Positions 1 to 10,395 of a stretch of DNA of 24,646 nt are shown here, piece after piece. Position numbers and translations under genes: made by a program. The notes beneath the pieces are model-generated. The model was not told the origin of the DNA. It did not search any database and saw only the letters and a program-made list of their open reading frames with translations. Source of the stretch: Bremia lactucae (taxonomy: Eukaryota > Oomycota > Peronosporomycetes > Peronosporales > Peronosporaceae). The DNA is taken from the NCBI RefSeq assembly GCF_004359215.1, contig NC_090617.1:323966-348611 (forward strand), given 5' to 3'. Each line of letters opens with the position of its first letter. Positions within the stretch are counted from its first letter, which is position 1.

Positions 1-1099
1 CCCGTAGGCGTCGGATGCGTGTTGTGCCCCCGCGCCATGACGTGAGTCTAGTAAAACTTGATGGCTGCCCTTAATAAACACTCGGATTCATCTTCTCAGC
101 ATGTTAAAATGCTGAGATGAAGAACAGCTCGACTGCGTCCCAGTCAACCAAACTTCCAGCTCCATAATACGCTGTCGGATAGATCGTGTGTGTAGGGAGC
201 AGCTGTAAGTGATTCCGCAACCGCGTGTGCACTGCAGTGTGCGTCCTGTCACCTCTCGATAGCGCACTTATTTCGCGATCAAATGTGACTGCACACATTA
301 TGTGTTGGCTGAGCAGTATTCGTCGCTTATGATCGCAAAACCTGAGCACTTGATCAATCGCATTAATGTGGCTTAATCATCTGAGTAGTCAATGATCGGT
401 GCCAGCCGGGTTTCAGCGCTTGTACGCTTGCCACGGTGAATTCGCCTACCAATCCAGGTTCGGATCGCGTTGTCCGTAACCTTCTCTCGATACTTATTTT
501 GCGCCTTTAAGAGACTGTCTTTCCTCCACTCAGCCGTCCCTGGACCAGCACCTCCGGATCGAGTAGATTGAGATTTCGCTTAGAAAAGCAAACTTACTGA
601 GAAACATTAAAAGGTTTTCTGGTACTTGCGCAGCTGCTGCTCTCCACGTTGTCATAAAGCTTGATGATTCTGGAAACAATACCGTTCCGGTCCCCTGTCA
701 CTCCTTCGCGAAAGGCTCCAGGCGTCTACCGCTTAAGGTAATTTTCTTGTTTGTGGCCATATAAAGAACATAAACTCAATTCTCTCGATCAATCCGTACA
801 TCAGTCAGCGCCATCATTCCCCGTTTTATCCTACTTGGAGCTAAAGCGAATTGATGGCCGCTGTCGTGTTCATCTGCCGCCTCAGCCCCATCCAGCCGCT
901 CGTGCACCCGTTTTTCGTTACCGCTGTCTGCGTAAGTTCAATCGGCCTGCGTTTCCACTCCACTAGAGCCGTCTGGGAAATCTTTTCACCTGACAGGTGC
1001 AGTTGGTTATTCTTTTCCTCCACTTGCCTTACTAGCACTCCCGATCATAGGTTGTCACCACGCATACATGCATACATCATTTCCCTACACTGTTTCGCT
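1..1099. other. No recognisable gene; old intergenic sequence
   Basis: No frame here gives a recognisable protein, and the short open frames on both strands overlap without family motifs. One clear structure is a stem-loop with a 9-bp perfect stem (94-102 with 109-117) and a 6-base loop. No LTR end, tRNA or satellite repeat was seen. Without codon statistics this is best left as unassigned sequence. Confidence 0.5.
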
Positions 1100-1870
1100 T
1101 CATAGTGGAGAGATATTGTGGTACACTTCCCAACCCTCACAGAGATCTGGCAGCATATCGAGCTTGACCTTATGAACGAATCCTGAATATTGACGGCCCC
1201 AGATCTGTAGCACGAGGAGTGGGGGGCCTGACCGCTGGAGTTTAGGAACCCGAATCTCGTGTACCCAATCTATAATGGGCATTAGGTACTTAGCCGATGT
1301 TTCAACCAATTTCTTTTTCCTGTGTAGACGAGTTGGCGCAAATTTTTTGCATTCCCAACCCACCCTTGGCGCTTTAATTTTCACAACGACGTATATACTC
1401 CGCTGCAAAAAGTTCGCCGCCACACCAAGCGTATCGCTGCCACCCTATGTATCGTCACTGACGAATACTCCCCGGCTAGAAGAACTATTCGCATAATCTT
1501 TAATAAACCAACGGAGTAACATGAGCGATTATCCCCGTGACATCGTTGGCCAACAACGCCTGACGTGGGACAGTGCTGTGACACGATGGTCTTGGGCTAG
1601 ATGATCTTCCAGGTGATGCAGACCTGCGTACTTAATACCTTTCTTTATACTTAATGTGAGCTGCTTCAATGGGTTCGTCGGCCCGTCCAAGACAGAATTC
1701 GCCAGCGCCTGAGCTAATGCCGTGAACATAAAGTTGCCTATTGCCGGCGTGTTTGCTTCGCGCATGTGGGCGCGTGGCGTTAAAAGAAGAAATTGCAAGT
1801 TAGAGAATCTCGCGAACCCGTTTTCTAACTTATACGAGCTAAAACAAATCGCCCATCAGCGTCTCAAGCT
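1100..1870 (-). pseudogene. Broken unidentified coding frame
   Basis: One minus-strand frame stays open from about 1870 down to 1100 except for two in-frame stops, near 1530 (TAA) and 1448 (TAG), giving about 250 codons. The downstream third is basic and then hydrophobic (around LMPIIDWVHEIRVPKL, then IWGRQYSGFVHKVKLDMLP) and has ordinary globular composition. I do not recognise the family. A protease-like or gag-like retroelement piece is possible, but no catalytic motif is evident. It overlaps the start of a plus-strand frame at 1722, so at most one of the two is real there. The unbroken length is the main evidence for past coding. Confidence 0.3.
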
Positions 1871-2485
1871 CCAGAGAGAGGCAGAGACGGTGATTGCTGA
1901 AGCAATTAACCCCCACGCCTAAGGCTCAATTTGAAAGGCCAAGCGGCCACCATCACACGAGGAAAGAATGGTGGCACGACACAGAACAAAAAAGTTTTAT
2001 TACTCGAAACGACACGCCCGAACTTACAGAGCCGAAGCCACAAGATGAGCGACTATGGCTTTACGCCGATCATGCGGTCGAAGAGCCGATTGTGGGCACG
2101 TAAAGGAGCATTGCAGGAGACGGTGAGATTGACCGAAGGAGGTTTTGGTGTCTTGCAGAGTGAATAGGATGATAACGAATCATCTCAGGGTATCCAGGCA
2201 CAAAGGGAGGCGGTCGCTGGACAATCGGTTGGGGAGCCTATTGATTTGACCGAACCTTCTTCGGAGGAGAGCTGTGGCCGATAGGGCAAGGAAATTCACG
2301 TCACGGTGGACGAACAGAAGCGTCGAAAGGACGTTTTAGATCGAGGTAAAGTAGGGATGCTTACAAGCTCTGTGCTGATGACGAAGAAACGTCAGAAGCG
2401 CAGCAAGCTGCTCCAGCTCTGTACGCAGGTGCTCCTACTTGGACACTCACCGCTTTCCATGGGACCTCCAATTAAAGGGCGCTAA
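1722..2485 (+). pseudogene. Broken unidentified gene, acidic then basic C-terminus
   Basis: Plus-strand coding character runs through about 250 codons in shifting frames. Codons 1722-1922 end in a charged helical stretch (KQIAHQRLKLQREAETVIAE). A shift near 1895-1930 follows. The frame 1931-2485 then continues to a final TAA with only two internal TAG stops (2165-2167 and near 2282). The second part carries an acidic patch (EPIDLTEPSSEE) and a basic tail (TKKRQKRSKLL). This layout is seen in nucleic-acid-binding or gag-like proteins, but no domain can be named. Three neighbouring frames with sensible composition suggest one gene broken by indels. Its opposite strand also has open frames in the first 80 bases. 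Confidence 0.35.
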
Positions 2486-2845
2486 TTACTGTGAATGAAG
2501 GAAATTGAAACTCAAATTGGGATATCATTGAAAATCGAATGAGTTATATAAAAATTCCAGGTCTTTCATTTTGAACGAAGTCGAGATCTTGGACTTGAGA
2601 TATGCTGCCAACCGCCCAATGTCGTTAAACATCATCAAATTCGACGGCCGTACAGAATATTCTGCTTTTGATAAGCTACTGCTCCATTAGGTGCTTGCTG
2701 TCGCAGTCACGCCGTTCCGTACCCGATCAACTGTTCCCCAGTACGGCCTGATAGTTACGCAGAATCCCGTATAAAAAAAACTCATCGTCTTGTCGCAGGC
2801 TTGCTATTAATCGCATTCACCTGCCCGAGCATTTATGTAATTGTG
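2486..2845. other. No gene seen
   Basis: Between the broken plus-strand and minus-strand genes there is no convincing frame. Several stops interrupt each of the six frames, and no repeat end, tRNA or LTR motif was found. Confidence 0.4.
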
Positions 2846-3990
2846 TTACGTTGAGCCGAAATATCTACACTGATTCCAATATTGCATTGCAGATAGCTTT
2901 AGTGGACTGCTACGGTCACGCGTGAGCCGATTAGGAGTCAGGACCAACTCCCAGCTTGGACTGTGCAGTTCAATCGCAGTGGCTTCTTCGCACTTAATAC
3001 ACATCTGAGAAAGGGGGGCGGTCGCCGACAGACGATGTCCCCTTCTGTAATTCCTCTGATAACCTCCCACTTTAACGTGGTTCCTTCACGTATCGCACTC
3101 GGCCTTCCCTGCCCTTCCCGTTTCGTGCACAGCAGGCGCATCTGTTTGATGGTGTCAGTGTCGTACTTTGTCGGATTGAACATAATTTTATCAAACGTCC
3201 GTCTCCTGTGCGTTTCTGCTGCCGACTTGTCCTGAGCAGTTCCTTGTCGGACTGTTTGCACCCACTTGTGCCTACTGGACAGCTTACAGATAATCTCTTT
3301 AAAGGCTCACTTAGTCGTTAATAAGTCGTTACTAATTGCATAAGCAAGCCTCTACCATTTCGGAAACGCGTCCCTTCCGTCAAAGAACGCAGGGCTAGCA
3401 GCCCGTCGACTTCCGGCCCGTAAAGCTTGGAAAACCTCTGCCAACTTGACGGTAGCTCCCGTGACACAACTGGAATTACCAAGTATTCCACTTTTAGAAG
3501 CTTCCGCAGCGTTGCTCTCCACGCTTCTACTGGACCCACCTCCGTTGAGCCTCTAAGATTGTCCACGAGTGCATCAAACATATCCGCCAGCGTACTGTGC
3601 TCTTGACCGGACTCGATGCTCGAAAGTGCTCGATACTCTGCAAATTTCTTGCCGCCGGACTCGGAGTGCCATCCCCTAACTGTGCTTGACTGGTCCGGGC
3701 GGCCTCCGTTAAATGTTGGCGCGTCATGGCACCGATAGAACGAACGCCCTTGCCACTTGAGATCCAAAGTCCTCTATTCCCTCATCCCCACCGTCCCAGT
3801 TAATCCTCGAAGCCGCCGCCATAGGCTCTCCATTGTCCCCTCTCCTGGCCTCTTTCGCCGGGCTGGGTGACGACCCGATACATCCATCCCGCACTGGCCA
3901 TGATCCAGCGCTTGCCCCTCCTTTCCTTCCGGAGGTAAGGGCAGCGGAGTTTATTTCCCTGACACGAGCTGACGCTGGCTTGAGAGAGTA
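2846..3990 (-). pseudogene. Broken unidentified gene abutting the truncated LTR
   Basis: Minus-strand coding character starts at about 3990 and passes through at least three frames. An open first piece of about 90 codons (3990 to about 3720) includes the segment AAASRINWDGGDEGIEDFGS. The frame then shifts to a 149-codon piece (3767-3318) with a helical core (FDALVDNLRGSTEVGPVEAW). After a stop comes a third open piece (about 3300-2938), and a fourth frame (3070-2846) contains a Cys-x-x-Cys pair. Total length is about 370 codons. Helical, charged composition and position next to an LTR would suit a gag-like or captured host gene, but I recognise no family. The coding signal begins within about 10 bases of the point where LTR homology stops. 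Confidence 0.4.
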
Positions 3991-3996
3991 AATTTC

Positions 3997-4283
3997 GTTT
4001 CCTGCATAAGGATCTTTTATCTACTACTGGACTAATAATATTAATACCTAACTAAGTATGGCCCTCCTTGCGCACCGCACAATCGTGTCATGAAATGATC
4101 GGCGGGGTTGATTTATACTTAAATCAACCAATTAGTAGAGCTAATGTCTTATTGCATCAATGATACCAAATTGGGTATTATTGGAATATTTAAGTCAAAA
4201 TTATTAAAGATAATAATTTTGTACTTCTTTGTTTATTTCCTCTTATAGGAAATAATACTTATGAAACCGGACACTCCGTTACC
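3997..4283 (-). repeat. 3' LTR of E2, truncated
   Basis: The stretch 3997-4283 matches 11666-11973, with shared blocks such as CTTGCGCACCGCACA, TCTTATTGCATCAAT and AAAGATAATAATTTTGTAC. Read on the minus strand its start (around 4283, GGTAACGGAGTG) resembles the start TGTAACGGGGTG of the clean LTR at 23827. The far end, corresponding to right-LTR positions 11463-11665, is missing; homology stops at about 3997 and unrelated coding-like sequence follows. Truncation by deletion or by a neighbouring event is inferred. Confidence 0.8.
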
Positions 4284-4291
4284 CCCCCCCT
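4282..4291 (-). other. Polypurine tract of E2
   Basis: On the minus strand a run of A followed by nine G lies directly before the 3' LTR start. This is the position and composition of the plus-strand primer (PPT) of LTR retrotransposons, which resists RNase H and primes second-strand DNA synthesis. Position and composition both support it. Confidence 0.75.
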
Positions 4292-4297
4292 AACCAA

Positions 4298-4440
4298 CAG
4301 TCACTATAGTGACTGATATAGGGTGACAGGAAAGATTATTATGTCTTTCTTCTTTAATCAAAATACCGATTATATTTGCATTATTGCTCTTAATCAAAAT
4401 ATCGAACTGATTGCATTCTTGATTTTGATCAAAATCAAGA
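4298..4440. repeat. Two long perfect palindromes and three AATCAAAAT-type repeats
   Basis: A perfect 18-bp palindrome lies at 4298-4315 (CAGTCACTATAGTGACTG), eight bases inside the polypurine tract. A perfect 24-bp palindrome lies at 4417-4440, centred on TGATCA and ending on the A of a plus-strand ATG. Between them the words TTAATCAAAATA (twice) and TTGATCAAAATC recur at about 4354, 4390 and 4425. Perfect dyads of this length are binding-site-like or cruciform-forming. Function is unknown. Confidence 0.7.
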
Positions 4441-6125
4441 TGGCGACGAATAAGTCTGTGCGCGTGGGCCATGTGGTCGCTAAGCTGGCAGCTGCACGGA
4501 TCATTGTAGGGCAAATGTCTCAGTAGTTGCTAGTGTTACCTCCTACTCCCATTGGAGGTGACTGGGGTATGTCATCTGTTGATGACATTGCAGGTGACGG
4601 AGACAAGTCACCTGCTACACCAACTGTAGGTGACTGGACCAAGTCACTGACACCACCCGACTCAATGGCTACTGAAAAGGCTGCCGGATCACCCGGGGCC
4701 AAGTCCGTTAAATTTTTAGGCTCTACGTGACTACCAAAGAGGTGATGACGAGGTTGGTTAATTCGTCGGACCTCTTTGGTGGAGAGTCATTAACAGATGA
4801 CTCCCCGGGCGATGACCACTCTGGTGACGCTAGGATGCGTCACCAGGAACTAAGTGGTGGAGTGCTGCTGGTGGTGCTAGCTTACATTACCAGAAAAGAA
4901 GTGATTCTAGGGGTCGCTTCAAGTGCTAAGTTAGCGTTAACGCTAACATGAGCCAGCAGGAGAGGGGCCGCAATACGTTGCGTTCGCTCCTGAAAAGTGG
5001 CCTTGGTTTCCGCTAAGAGAAATCTGATTCGTTTGTCTTGTATGACCGACGATCGATATAATATTACGCTATTTGACCCATCCAGGCTTCCCAAGACTGG
5101 TGGGGATGAGACGAAGTTCTTCATCGATTCCTTTTCAGGCATCGGTGGTACACTTGTAACGGGCAAAGGATAAAACCTTTGGACCAAGCTTAGACAGCCT
5201 TTGTACAGAATGCACAAATATAAGCCGTGACGTCTGGCTTGGCAAGCTAATGCTTTCCGTGAACGGTTCGAGAAAGGGACCGTAGTCGGTGCACGCTATA
5301 AGTTGCACCGTTTGTCGAGAGAAGCAAGGATTACTTGCCTCTCGTGGGAGGGATTCTTGCCCATGCTGTTTTAAGAGTGCAGGTAATGCCCCTAAGGAAG
5401 CATACTCCCTCAAAGATTCCCATCGGAGGACTCTCATCACTTACGATGTGAGTCAAGGTACTGATCCTTTTACGAGCGCGGGAAGCGCTCGTACTTTGAT
5501 GGTCGTCGTAATGCAAGACGAGACCCGGAACGTTTACCATCATTTAGGAACGAGGTTTCCAGCTATCATGCGAGGGTGGATGCCCTCGTCAACAAACGAG
5601 ATAATTCGTTCGAACCCCCTTTGCCTCACGGTGGTTCGAGAAACTTCCAACAAGAAAGCGCTTCTCACCACCTGAATTTTCAATGGATGTGGAATGGGAG
5701 GAAAGATCGGGTTCACCTCGTTTACGAGCCCGAATCAACATCGTGATTTGGATCACGGTCTATGATATTTAAGGAAGGATCTTGATCACGAGCAATGCCG
5801 TCGCCACGAGTTAGCGGTGGTGGCCGATAATGCGTCTCGTGACCAGTTAATAAATTGTGCGCCGGTTGTGACTGATCTCTTGACTAATGAAAAGACATAA
5901 TAGTCCCTTCAAAACGAGCTGTTGACAGCTCGTCAGGAGATCGCTTCCTTGGAGGAATGAGTGGATTGTCTGGTTTAAGGGAATCAGACCCTGTTCCGAG
6001 ACGATAAGTCTTTGGCTCGGAACCATCCGACTTTGACGGATGCCCTTGACCGTTCCGGTGTAATGCGGAATCGGAAGCAGCCTCGTACTGATAGCACGGG
6101 CGTCTCCGCCCAGCATAAAACGTAG
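4440..6125 (+). pseudogene. Antisense reading frame overlapping the pol 3' end of E2
   Basis: This frame runs opposite to gag-pol. It starts with ATG at 4440 and reads MATNKSVRVGHVVAKLAAAR, interrupted once by TAG (4524-4526), to 4730. It continues in another frame from 4727 through segments such as DETKFFIDSFSGIGG and ERFEKGTVVGARYKLHRLSR, with several stops, to 5749. It then shifts to 5772-6125, a charged coiled-coil-like stretch (LLTARQEIASLEE). The part 4440 to about 5450 lies outside pol; the rest is antisense to the chromodomain and integrase tail. Related antisense frames exist at 16621-17330 and 20732-21059. I know no family for it. Part of the openness may be a by-product of sense coding and of self-complementary hairpin sequence. 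Confidence 0.4.
4569..4947. repeat. Chain of stem-loops in the E2 spacer
   Basis: Perfect inverted repeats follow each other: 4569-4576/4581-4588 (8 bp), 4590-4598/4607-4615 (9 bp), 4733-4743/4770-4780 (11 bp, 26-base loop), 4784-4790/4797-4803 (7 bp), 4821-4830/4837-4846 (10 bp), and an 18-bp perfect palindrome at 4930-4947. They lie outside gag-pol, so sense protein coding does not explain them. They match the stem-loop style seen elsewhere in these elements. Confidence 0.75.
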
Positions 6126-7378
6126 GATGCGTACGCATACAACGAGGCAGCTCGATCGTAAACGCATTGCATTGGCAATTTAGTACACGAAACGGGCCAA
6201 TTTACCTGGGCATTAATATATTACTGCCTACATTCGTCACTACATGTTTTGGTAGGTTTACCGTAGACAATAGGACTAGGTCATTAACTTAAATGAAAGT
6301 ATGTTTGCTCTTCTATCTTTGTCAGAATTCCGTTTCTGTCGGTCCACCGCATCAGCGATGGAACCCTGTATGAAACAGACCTCTACTGACTCGGTTTTAT
6401 TTCTTTTTCAGTGCGACCGGCTTGCACTGCGGAGAAGTCATTCTCCTCACGAGTGAGAGCATTGTTGTTCTCACTAATAATGTTGTTTTCGATGCTGAGT
6501 CGTTCAGCATCGTTTTCAAAGTCAGTAATAGCATAATTGTACTTACTGCGATTAATCACTTCAATGTTAGTTAAGTGAACATTGGTATCCTTATCATTGA
6601 CTATAGTGCTAATGCGTGATGAGCAAGAGCTAGAAGGCTCGTTGATCGAGCGAGTCCTTCTCACCTTTAAATAAGAGTCATTCTTAGAAAGGTGGGTATA
6701 GTAGGTGGCGTAAGTCATTCACGAAAAATGGTGTATGCTTCGTAGAATCATGTACTGAATTGTTGATGGCAAATTCTGCCATCGGCAAGGAATCGCTCAG
6801 ACTTTTTAAAGAATGGACATATCCGCAAGGTATCTCTTCGAATATACGGTTTGCCCGTTCGGTCCGACCGTCTGTTTCAGGATGATCAGAAGTTAACATT
6901 TTCAACTGTGCTTCAAGTGATTTGAATACAGTTTGCCAAAATTCCGCCGTGAATATAGGGTCTCGATGTGTGATCAATTCGCGGGGTAACCCATGTAGTC
7001 GAAATATCGTGACAACAAAGTCACTAGCACAGTGATCGACTCCGATACTCCAGCTAGATGTACCATCTTGCTAAATTGATCAACAAAAACAAGAATACCA
7101 TTATTCTTGTGGGTCGGTGTATTCGGGAAATTCGAAGACGAAGTCCATAGATACAGACTGCCAACGCTCTGCCGAATCAGGCACAGGTTGAAACGGAGCA
7201 CGGGATGAAGCACTGGGCTTGCCGGTTGACAAACGTTGCAAGCACGTATGTACTTGCATACGTACTCATACTGGCGTGGCCAGTATAAGTAACAACTTAT
7301 CGTGAGATAGGTTTTCTCACGTCGACGATGACCACTTGTTGGTGTATCGTGGCAATCATACATGATGCGTAAGCGCAA
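5460..7378 (-). pseudogene. E2 integrase with C-terminal chromodomain
   Basis: Integrase joins the DNA copy to the chromosome; the chromodomain is thought to steer it to marked chromatin. The zinc-binding HHCC domain is readable near 7360-7230 (HDTPTSGH, then CNVC after YIRA). The catalytic core follows: a frameshift near 7150 obscures the first Asp, ILVFVDQFSKMVHLA is clear, the second Asp lies in THRDPIFTAEFW (about 6970-6935) and the Glu region in HPETDGRTERANR (about 6880). A tail near 6320 matches AVDRQKRN. The SH3-like end reads HPTFYAGRRRP (about 6129-6097). A decayed chromodomain (GHPPSHDSWKPRS) sits at about 5650-5470. Multiple stops and shifts make it non-functional. Confidence 0.8.
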
Positions 7379-7573
7379 ATCATTTTAGGTGGGGATAACG
7401 ACACGAGGTGTGTCGCCAGCAATGGCTTTGTAATACAGTAGCCCATTGCGTGTTGTGTATCGACCTGTTGAGGATCTATACAGTTTCAACAATCAGTTTA
7501 AGGATTGTTAGGATGGATTTCCAAGGTAAATCCATCAACCTTTTTAAGAGCCTTATCTTCTTGATAAGCTCTT

Positions 7574-8070
7574 TTAACGTTGTCGAGTAATGTTTGACGA
7601 CGGCACAATTAGTGTTGCAACAGTGGCTTTCTGCTCACTGTAAATCTGGGCAGCCGGATCAAAATCGGGCCGGCGCAAAAGGACCCCAGCGACAACGTTA
7701 AGTCGTCTTGGTTTATACTCTAAGCAGAAATTATACCCTGCAAAGAAAAATAACCATCTCGTCATTCTTTGCGAGAGGTGGACTGTTTACGGCCGTGTGT
7801 AAAGCCGCATGGTCCGTATATACAACGAACGGTCTATCTTCCAAGAGATAGACCCTAAACTTACCCCGTGCATATTTCATGGCGAGAAGCTCCTTGTCAT
7901 GCACTAGATAGCTGCGTACAGCTGGTTGAAGCTGAGATTGGACGACATGCTCTGCGTCGTCTGTGTCATATTGCATTAGCGCACAGCCGATTGCAAAATC
8001 GCTGGCGTCACAGACCACATGGAAGGTGGTCAGCAATCGCAAATCCTGGCGATTGCATCAATCGTTGCTT
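7574..8070 (-). pseudogene. E2 RNase H domain
   Basis: RNase H removes the RNA strand after reverse transcription. Reading on the minus strand, CDASDFAIGCALMQY carries the first catalytic Asp, HDKELLAMKYA the Glu, and FVVYTDHAALHT the next Asp. After a shift near 7760 the usual end MTRWLFFFAGYNF and KPRRLNVVA follows, leading into integrase. All three acidic residues are visible, but the frame is broken between the second half and the WLFFF motif. Confidence 0.85.
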
Positions 8071-8095
8071 AATAAACTTAAAGGAACGCTGACAA

Positions 8096-8970
8096 TCAGC
8101 GTTCCATGATCCCTTTACATTTTTCTTCAACAAATAAGAAATATGTACTGTCAATTTCGGCGCAATTGCGTGAGCACTTGTACAGGTACGCCGCTAAACC
8201 GAGGAACTTTCGAAGTTTCTGTACATCGACTGGCACAGGCCAATCGGTGATCACCTTGATATATTCTGGATCCGGGCGTACACCGTGTTTACCCACGATA
8301 GACCTAAGAAGTGGTATTTCGCTTGAAGCGGATATTCACCTCTTGAGATTTGCATACAACTCGTGCTTACGCATAAGTGTAAGAACCTTTCGGACGTGAG
8401 TACGATGTACTTCAGCATCCGACTTTTCGTCTATGGCTCTACTATGAACGATGACGTCGTCAAAATAAATCGGTGCGAATTCCGCATCGATCTCAACAGA
8501 TTAATTACACATATGTTATATGTCGCGGGGGCATTACTAAGTCCCTGTGGAATGACTAGCCACTGCCATATCATACCGCTTGAGGTGCTTACTGCCGTGA
8601 ACGGAATCTCTTGTTCACGCGTAAGGATCGGATAAAATCCATCCATCAGATCATTGACGAAATGATAGTATTCTTTTACATACCATCAATAATTACGTAT
8701 TTTCGTGGTATCGGCGTTTGATCCGGTACAGTTCCAGCGTTTAATTTATTAAATGCACAATCCGCCATCCTCCTGTTGCTTTAATCACATAGAAGGTCGG
8801 AGAACTATGTGCGGAATTTGACTCCCTCACATGGCTCGCTGCTAAGCGATTGGCAAAGAATTCCCCGATCGCTAGTACTTGATCACGAGGCAATGGCCAT
8901 TGTTTCATGACACAGTATTTCGAACCTGGAGTTAGGTCGATTTCGTGTCGAGTGCCTTTATCCTTAGGCG
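8096..8970 (-). pseudogene. E2 reverse transcriptase
   Basis: The RT copies element RNA into DNA. The minus strand shows the N-terminal entry HEIDLTPGSKYCVMKQWPLP (about 8960-8900) and the fingers region through SSPTFYVIKA and GGWRIV. The palm includes MLWQWLVIPQGLSNAPATY-like residues near 8570. The catalytic YFDD box is intact at 8467-8456. The thumb/connection shows KHGVRPDPEYIKVITDWPVP and LRKFLGLAAYL (8296-8190). At least three frames are needed to read it, and one in-frame stop lies between YFDD and GKHG. Confidence 0.87.
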
Positions 8971-9750
8971 ACTCGCACGGGAAGACATCGTTAAATTCTA
9001 TAGATCTTTATATAAAGGGTTTGTCTCAAAAAGAGTTCCAGGATCGAGACGTAAAGCGTTCAATCCGAGTCTTCTCATCGATTACACTTTTGTCCATCGA
9101 TGAGCTGCTGAGAACACGCTCATTCTCAGGAAATACTATTGCCGAACGAATATCGGCCACGAAGTTGTCATCTGTGACATGTACGCAGATCTACTTGACT
9201 TTGCCACTACGCAGATCACGCACGAACTATTTCAATTCTAGTGTTGGCAATTGAGTTATCTCCGAAATTAACTTCGGAGGCGCTATAAGCTCAACTGTAT
9301 AAGCGCCTACACTTGATCAATTGTTTACTAAGACATTAATTGTCCAAGTTTCCTCTTTGGAACTTTATTTCAAAGGTACCTGGGAACCTTTAACCACAGG
9401 TTTCGGGGGACTTATTCACACAGAATTTATTTGGGGAGTATCCTCTACAACTGCCTCAAGCTGTGGCAGCGCTACCACAGCGAGAATCTCTACGATCGAC
9501 TCTCAGACTATCTAGGACTAACGCACTGTCTCTTATAGTCGAACGATTCTAACTTTCGTGACTGTTGCTGTTTAAGCAAGCATCCTTGTTTCGTACCACT
9601 CAATTTATTCGAGTGGTCGAACATCGACGCTGCCTGTGCTTGTGCACAGCCGTCGGGATCTAATTCCACAATGTGTTGGGTATTCACACTGAGGTCTTGT
9701 GTGCAGAAATGCTAACGATCGATCCACAAGTGAGGCCATTTCACTCACAC
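8971..9750 (-). pseudogene. E2 protease-RT linker region of pol
   Basis: The minus strand keeps coding-like composition between the protease and RT in shifting frames, for example NKFCVNKSPKPVVKGSQVPL near 9430-9370 and VADIRSAIVFPENERVL near 9150. In gypsy pols this stretch is a poorly conserved linker. Plus-strand open frames here (8907-9254 and 9321-9515) are taken as shadows because the minus-strand reading joins recognisable domains on both sides. Confidence 0.6.
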
Positions 9751-10135
9751 GTAGGACATCCATACGCTTGTGGACGCATCAAGACGTTCATCGGTTGGCG
9801 GTCGTCACGGCTTGATGCTGCCAATATATGCATGGCTCGTACTTTCTGAGCCATGATAATCCAAGGATGACATCAAATTTGTCATCTAAATCTAGTGTGA
9901 TGGAATCATTATCGCACTATTTACCCTTTAACGTGTATTGGATACCAACTTCTACACGTTTCTTTACAGTTCTATATGCGCCTGTTGCTAGGTGCACTGT
10001 CATCCTCGTTAAAGGAATATCGCGCTCAATAAATTGAGTCTGCGATCTTCTAGCGATTGGCGTCCAGGAAAATTATTCGCCGCCGCAACAATCGACTAGG
10101 GACTTAAGTAGCAACTTATTTGACACTTTTATTTT
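9750..10135 (-). pseudogene. E2 retropepsin-like aspartic protease
   Basis: The protease would cleave the Gag-Pol polyprotein. The active-site region reads LVDC on the minus strand at about 10100-10090, followed by a shift where the usual Gly-Ala/Ser residues should lie. Downstream the frame gives ERDIPLTRMTVHLATGAYRT, then LDLDDKFDVILGLSWL, the conserved hydrophobic-Gly block closing retropepsin folds in this group. Stops at several places show inactivation. Confidence 0.75.
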
Positions 10136-10395
10136 CAGGTTGATGAGGTTAACCTCACCACCTAAAGCAGTTACACACGATCTTTGTCTGTGAGGAGCAA
10201 CCTTCGTCAAAAAGCCTGCAAATTCTTTTGACGTTGCTGGATCAGTAGGGCGCCCGCACCTACTGACGTCGACTGTTTTTTACGATCCGCCTCACCGTTT
10301 CAATTTAGCAATAGCGTCGGATCCGCGTCCTCCGCTGTTTGTAGCGAGAGGTCGGTCTTTACGCTCAGTGGTTAAGGCACTGGCCGTGGGACACT

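Noticed and set aside
751..1105. Overlapping open frames of 65-84 codons on both strands
   Set aside because: Short, mutually overlapping, without family motifs or signs of splicing; not distinguishable from chance.
4282..4290. Run of nine C as a sequencing or homopolymer artefact
   Set aside because: Its place directly at the LTR boundary on the correct strand fits a polypurine tract; the exact count may still be uncertain.
8907..9515. Plus-strand open frames of 115 and 64 codons in the middle of E2
   Set aside because: They are opposite to the protease-RT linker of E2, and the minus strand connects to recognised domains on both sides. No plus-strand motif was seen.
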